A DNA stretch of 64,000 bases, from positions 186,001 through 250,000 of the forward strand of contig JBIIHW010000002.1 in assembly GCA_044235425.1 (NCBI GenBank), written 5' to 3'. Below are positions 60,843 to 64,000 of this stretch, piece by piece. The position numbers and the translations under genes were made by a program. The notes beneath the pieces are model-generated. The model had not been told where the DNA came from, did no database searches, and worked only from the letters and a program-made list of their open reading frames with translations. Each line of letters opens with the position of its first letter. The stretch's first letter is position 1. The DNA comes from JBJSXJ01 sp044235425. Lineage in GTDB: Bacteria; Planctomycetota; Planctomycetia; Pirellulales; Pirellulaceae.

Positions 60843-61967
60843 TTATTCTTCGGCTTCGTCACCGTCGTCGTCGTCACCACCTTTTTCCGGTTCGACCGCG
60901 ACGGCATTGGCAGCCCCGAGTTCCAGGATTTTCCGGCGAATTTCCTCAGCGACCTTGGGATTTTCCAGTAAATAGGCGCGTGCTTTTTCTTTACCTTGGC
61001 CGAGATAAACCTCGCCATACTTAAACCAAGCACCGCTCCGATTCACCACTTTTTGAATGGTGCCGAGATCGAGTAAATCCCCTTCGTAGCTGATGCCGTT
61101 GGTATGCATCATGTCAAACTCAGCGATCCGGAACGGTGGTGCAACTTTGTTTTTCACCACTTTGCAGCGGACGCGCTGTCCCACCACTTCTTCGCCATCT
61201 TTGAGTTGTCCGATGCGGCGGACATCGATACGGCAAGAGCTGTAGAACTTTAAAGCGCGGCCACCGGGCGTGGTTTCCGGGCTACCGAACATGACGCCGA
61301 TCTTTTCTCGAATCTGGTTGATGAATACCACCGCCGTCTTGCTTTTGCTGATGGCTCCGGTGAGTTTGCGAAGTGATTGGCTCATGAGGCGTGCTTGCAG
61401 GCCGACGTGTGAATCGCCGATTTCGCCTTCGAGTTCCTGTTTGGGAACGAGGGCAGCGACGGAGTCGACGACGATGACGTCCACGGCATTGGACTTTACC
61501 AGCATTTCGGTGATCTGCATGGCTTCTTCGCCGTGGTTGGGCTGGCTGACGAGCAGGGTGTCGAGCTGGACGCCGAGTTTCTTGGCCCAACTGGGATCAA
61601 ACGCATGTTCGGCGTCGATAAACGCTGCGACGCCACCATCGCGCTGTGCTTCGGCAATAATATGTAGGGCCAGCGTTGTTTTACCGCTCGATTCAGGGCC
61701 AAACACTTCGATGATACGGCCGCGAGGAATACCTTGGCCGCCGAGGGCGATGTCCATGGAGAGGCTGCCGGTATTAATGCCCTGGACCTGGAGGGTTGCG
61801 TCGGCACCGAGCGGCATGATGGCGCCTTCACCGAACTGCTTTTCGATTTGCTGCAGAGCGGTGCGCAGCTGCGTGTTTTGCTGCAAGACCGAGATTTTGG
61901 CGTCTTTACTGTCGCGCCCATCCTTGCCTCGTCCCTCACTTGCCGCGGTCTTTTCTTTCTTCGCCAT
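60843..61967 (-). CDS. recA: Recombinase A
   Basis: 374 residues. ATP-dependent strand exchange and SOS coprotease. Walker A GPESSGKTT at residues 90-97, then RDGGVAAFIDAEHAFDPSWA, VIVVDSVAALVPKQELEGEI, INQIREKIGVMFGSPETTPG and KFYSSCRIDVRRIG. Acidic C-terminal tail (GGDDDDGDEAEE). The upstream region carries a 12-bp palindrome (61992-62003), possibly an SOS operator. Confidence 0.98.
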   Translation of the reverse strand: MAKKEKTAASEGRGKDGRDSKDAKISVLQQNTQLRTALQQIEKQFGEGAIMPLGADATLQVQGINTGSLSMDIALGGQGIPRGRIIEVFGPESSGKTTLALHIIAEAQRDGGVAAFIDAEHAFDPSWAKKLGVQLDTLLVSQPNHGEEAMQITEMLVKSNAVDVIVVDSVAALVPKQELEGEIGDSHVGLQARLMSQSLRKLTGAISKSKTAVVFINQIREKIGVMFGSPETTPGGRALKFYSSCRIDVRRIGQLKDGEEVVGQRVRCKVVKNKVAPPFRIAEFDMMHTNGISYEGDLLDLGTIQKVVNRSGAWFKYGEVYLGQGKEKARAYLLENPKVAEEIRRKILELGAANAVAVEPEKGGDDDDGDEAEE

Positions 61968-61991
61968 ACTCCGTTTTCCTCATTCTGTTCG

Positions 61992-62003
61992 ATTGTGCAC
62001 AAT
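61992..62003 (-). promoter_or_regulatory. Palindrome upstream of recA
   Basis: ATTGTGCACAAT is a perfect 12-bp palindrome starting 25 nt before the recA ATG, with GTTC and GAAC flanking it symmetrically. Its position suits a repressor site such as a LexA box, but it does not match the E. coli or B. subtilis LexA consensus, so the binder is unknown. Confidence 0.45.
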
Positions 62004-62061
62004 GCTGAACGTCTGGATACGTTATCGGACGGCCACGAGATAGGCAAGAGCCAGACGCGGC

Positions 62062-63000
62062 TCAAGGAGAATTTTCTGGTGAGTCGTGGTTGGTATCGCC
62101 CGGTAGAGCGATGAGGCAGATGCGATGCTGATTAGCCAGTCGCACACATTCCTCGCGGTCAATCCAGATGGTTTTATGAGCTTCGACGGCGAGCAGTTTA
62201 CCGCCGGCCTCGATGAGTGATGTGAGGGTACCGAGTCCGATGGTGGGCACATCGAAGCGCATATCTTGCTGTGGTTTGGCTACCTTCACGACGGAAAAAC
62301 CACCTGCCTGACACAAGGTTCCCGCGCGACGAATGCATTGATCCGTGCCCTCGATCGCCTCCACCGCCAATACCGCTCGCCCTTTCACGGCGACACTTTG
62401 GCCCACGTCGAGTCGTCCCATTTCTTTGGCGAGTTGCCAGCCGAACTGGATGTCTTGTTGTTGGGCGGGAGTTGGGGCGGGGCCGGCGAGGTGTCCTAGT
62501 TTCACGAGGAGCTCCGGAGCGTAGTTGGTGGCAGGTGCAAAGTGCACTCCGCCCGCAGCGAACGACTGAATAATCGCGGACAGGAGCGTGTCGTCGCGCC
62601 GATCTTGTCGGCGAGTGATGTAGTGAGGGAAGAACGTACATAAACCGACCCAGTCGGGGATGATGTGTACCCAGGCGCGGCGCTCAAACAGACGGACTTT
62701 GTGGATCTTACCCGCCATGGTAGCCCGCTCCACTTGGTGACGGCGATAATACCGGATCGCAGTACCGATGCGCGCCAGTCCGATTTCGCGATAGTCGGTG
62801 ACCCGCGCGCGGAGTGCGGTCGCATCTGCGTGATGTTTAACCCCCAGGCAGTAGACGGAGTGTCCTTGCGCGCGCAAGGCGTCGGCGACGATGATCGGGA
62901 AGCGTCCCCAGCCGGCCAGTAGACCAATACGGCTCGGGGGCGGCGTGCCACCTGGTGCCGACGGCAAGGGAGTCGCTGCGGGGGCAATTTCAGGTGACAT
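62062..63000 (-). CDS. lpxI: UDP-2,3-diacylglucosamine pyrophosphatase LpxI
   Basis: 312 residues from the ATG at 63000 (an earlier ATG at 63030 is possible). Cleaves UDP-2,3-diacylglucosamine to lipid X and UMP, in place of LpxH. Family segments: IGLLAGWGRFPIIVADALRA, YRRHQVERATMAGKIHKVRL, RRQDRRDDTLLSAIIQSFA, GTDQCIRRAGTLCQAGGFSV and FDVPTIGLGTLTSLIEAGGK. The start overlaps the lpxD stop, so the lipid A genes are translationally linked. Confidence 0.93.
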   Translation of the reverse strand: MSPEIAPAATPLPSAPGGTPPPSRIGLLAGWGRFPIIVADALRAQGHSVYCLGVKHHADATALRARVTDYREIGLARIGTAIRYYRRHQVERATMAGKIHKVRLFERRAWVHIIPDWVGLCTFFPHYITRRQDRRDDTLLSAIIQSFAAGGVHFAPATNYAPELLVKLGHLAGPAPTPAQQQDIQFGWQLAKEMGRLDVGQSVAVKGRAVLAVEAIEGTDQCIRRAGTLCQAGGFSVVKVAKPQQDMRFDVPTIGLGTLTSLIEAGGKLLAVEAHKTIWIDREECVRLANQHRICLIALPGDTNHDSPENSP

Positions 63001-64000
63001 CGAACGGCGACTGTTCCCGCGATTCATCAAGGGCCGGATCAGCTGTTTCGCCCGTGAGCAGTTCCAGCATGCGCTGCACGGCCTTGAGCTGTTTGCGCAT
63101 TTCGGGAAGTCGACCGCGGGCCATCATCATCTTGATTTCGTCTCGTTCTGCGATGGCGGGTGAACCCAGGAATTTTCCGGCGGCGGGGATATCACTGGCG
63201 ACGCCCGATTGCGCGCCGACCATCACTCCATCGCCAATCGCGATGTGGTCGCGAACGCCCACCTGGCCAGCCAGCACAACATAATCGCCGGTCGTGCAGC
63301 TTCCCGCGATACCCACCTGTGAGCAGATGAGGTTGTGGCGTCCGATCCGGCAGTTATGAGCAATCTGCACTTGATTATCGATTTTCGTACCTTCGCCCAC
63401 GGTGGTCGGCCCGTAGGTGCCGCGGTCAATCGTAGTACAGGCGCCGACTTCCACATCGCAGCCGAGTTCGACGTAGCCCAACTGCGCGGAGAGACGATGT
63501 TGCCCGTGGGCGGTTTCGTAGCCAAATCCGTACGCGCCGAGCACGGCGCCGGCGTGAATCAGGCACCTGGCCCCCACGATCGTGCTTTCATAGAGCACCG
63601 CATTGGGGAAAATGACGGAGTCGGCACCGATGCGGCAACCGGCCAGGATGCGGACACCGGGGTGTAGGATGCAGCGGGCTCCTAATTCCACTTCCTCGCC
63701 GATATACACTCCAGGATAGATGGCGACGTCGGGGCCCAAGCGAGCGGTAGGACTAATGATTGCGGCGGAACTGACGCCGACTTGCCGCGTTTCCCGGGGA
63801 GGGCGAAAGTGGCTGACAATTTGCGCAAATGCCTGGGGGACGTTCCGGACCATGATCGTGGGTAGAGCACTGGGCGGGAAGCCTTCGCAAACAACGGCGG
63901 CAGCGGCCGCACAAGTGGCCAGGCGTTCGGCGTATTTGGGGCGGTCGGCGAGCGTGATCTCACCGGCGCGTGCATCGCGAATGGTCGCCGCTCCGGTGAT
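62990..64000 (-). CDS. lpxD: UDP-3-O-acylglucosamine N-acyltransferase LpxD, 5' truncated by window edge
   Basis: The frame is open to the window end, with 49 residues before the first internal ATG (63853); these begin ITGAATIRDARAGEITLADR, the typical LpxD N-terminal domain, so the start lies beyond 64000. The middle is a left-handed beta-helix of hexapeptide repeats (ARLGPDVAIYPGVYIGEEVE, GARCILHPGVRILAGCRIGA, IDNQVQIAHNCRIGRHNLIC). The catalytic His is expected in GYETAHGQHRLSAQLGYVEL or QIAHNCRIG. C-terminal helices follow (RKQLKAVQRMLELL). Third step of lipid A synthesis. Confidence 0.95.
   Translation of the reverse strand: MTGAATIRDARAGEITLADRPKYAERLATCAAAAAVVCEGFPPSALPTIMVRNVPQAFAQIVSHFRPPRETRQVGVSSAAIISPTARLGPDVAIYPGVYIGEEVELGARCILHPGVRILAGCRIGADSVIFPNAVLYESTIVGARCLIHAGAVLGAYGFGYETAHGQHRLSAQLGYVELGCDVEVGACTTIDRGTYGPTTVGEGTKIDNQVQIAHNCRIGRHNLICSQVGIAGSCTTGDYVVLAGQVGVRDHIAIGDGVMVGAQSGVASDIPAAGKFLGSPAIAERDEIKMMMARGRLPEMRKQLKAVQRMLELLTGETADPALDESREQSPFDVT

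Overview
The window reads as a chromosomal segment of a planctomycete (Planctomycetota; genus not determinable from the sequence). Evidence is the density of families typical of that phylum: four DUF1501 proteins, a PSCyt1/DUF1549/DUF1553 giant, two type I sulfatases, a PEP-CTERM protein, and lipid A genes (lpxD, lpxI), which indicate a diderm envelope.

Layout. 1-7.5 kb: a truncated DUF1501 gene, a PEP synthase gene on the minus strand, and two tandem Tat-exported DUF1501 genes. 7.5-13.2 kb: a decayed DUF1501/transposase scar, then a CRISPR array of about 40 repeats (37 nt), its leader, and cas2-cas1-cas4 read leftward. The locus is type I-C by cas7, cas4, cas1 and cas2, but it stops inside cas7. 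Only the last ~96 codons of cas7 remain, joined to a truncated YHS-domain gene. cas3, cas5 and cas8c are absent, so this is an adaptation-plus-array locus without an interference module in cis. 13.2-23.4 kb: a stress or dormancy island of YHS, DUF2254, MscS, PRC-barrel, baeRF-like (with an in-frame amber), HPF/RaiA, SPFH and Cys-rich copper-storage genes on the minus strand. It is capped by a divergent PAS histidine kinase and NarL-type response regulator. A 16-bp perfect palindrome lies between the divergent copper-protein and kinase genes, exactly 34 nt from a -10-like hexamer on each side. The same palindrome, spacing and -10 recur upstream of ppsA 16 kb away, which suggests a local two-component regulon. 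The kinase has a FixL-like PAS in which the usual haem-ligand histidine position appears to be Tyr. 23.4-31.7 kb: an integrated element with a MerR/excisionase-like protein, a Prim-Pol/SF3 helicase, a HARE-HTH histone-like protein with an apparent ATA start, DUF2924, a large serine recombinase and a small HTH protein. It ends near tRNA-Arg(UCU), beside what looks like the 3' tail of a lost integrase gene.

32-64 kb is ordinary backbone: an esterase, a double metallo-beta-lactamase-fold protein, a beta-keto acid cleavage enzyme with a 3-hydroxyacyl-CoA-type dehydrogenase, sulfatases, a 1.1-kresidue membrane protein of unknown function, the DUF1549/1553-DUF1501-dehydratase operon, an ABC exporter, an MFS carrier, a PEP-CTERM protein, a secreted glycosidase-like protein, metF, a TM2 protein, an HtrA-like protease, recA, lpxI and lpxD (running off the end). 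Three exported proteins here carry in-frame 15- or 18-bp minisatellites.

The strongest leads are the truncated I-C CRISPR locus with its deletion scar, and the symmetric palindromic bidirectional promoter linking the two-component system, the copper protein and PEP synthase.
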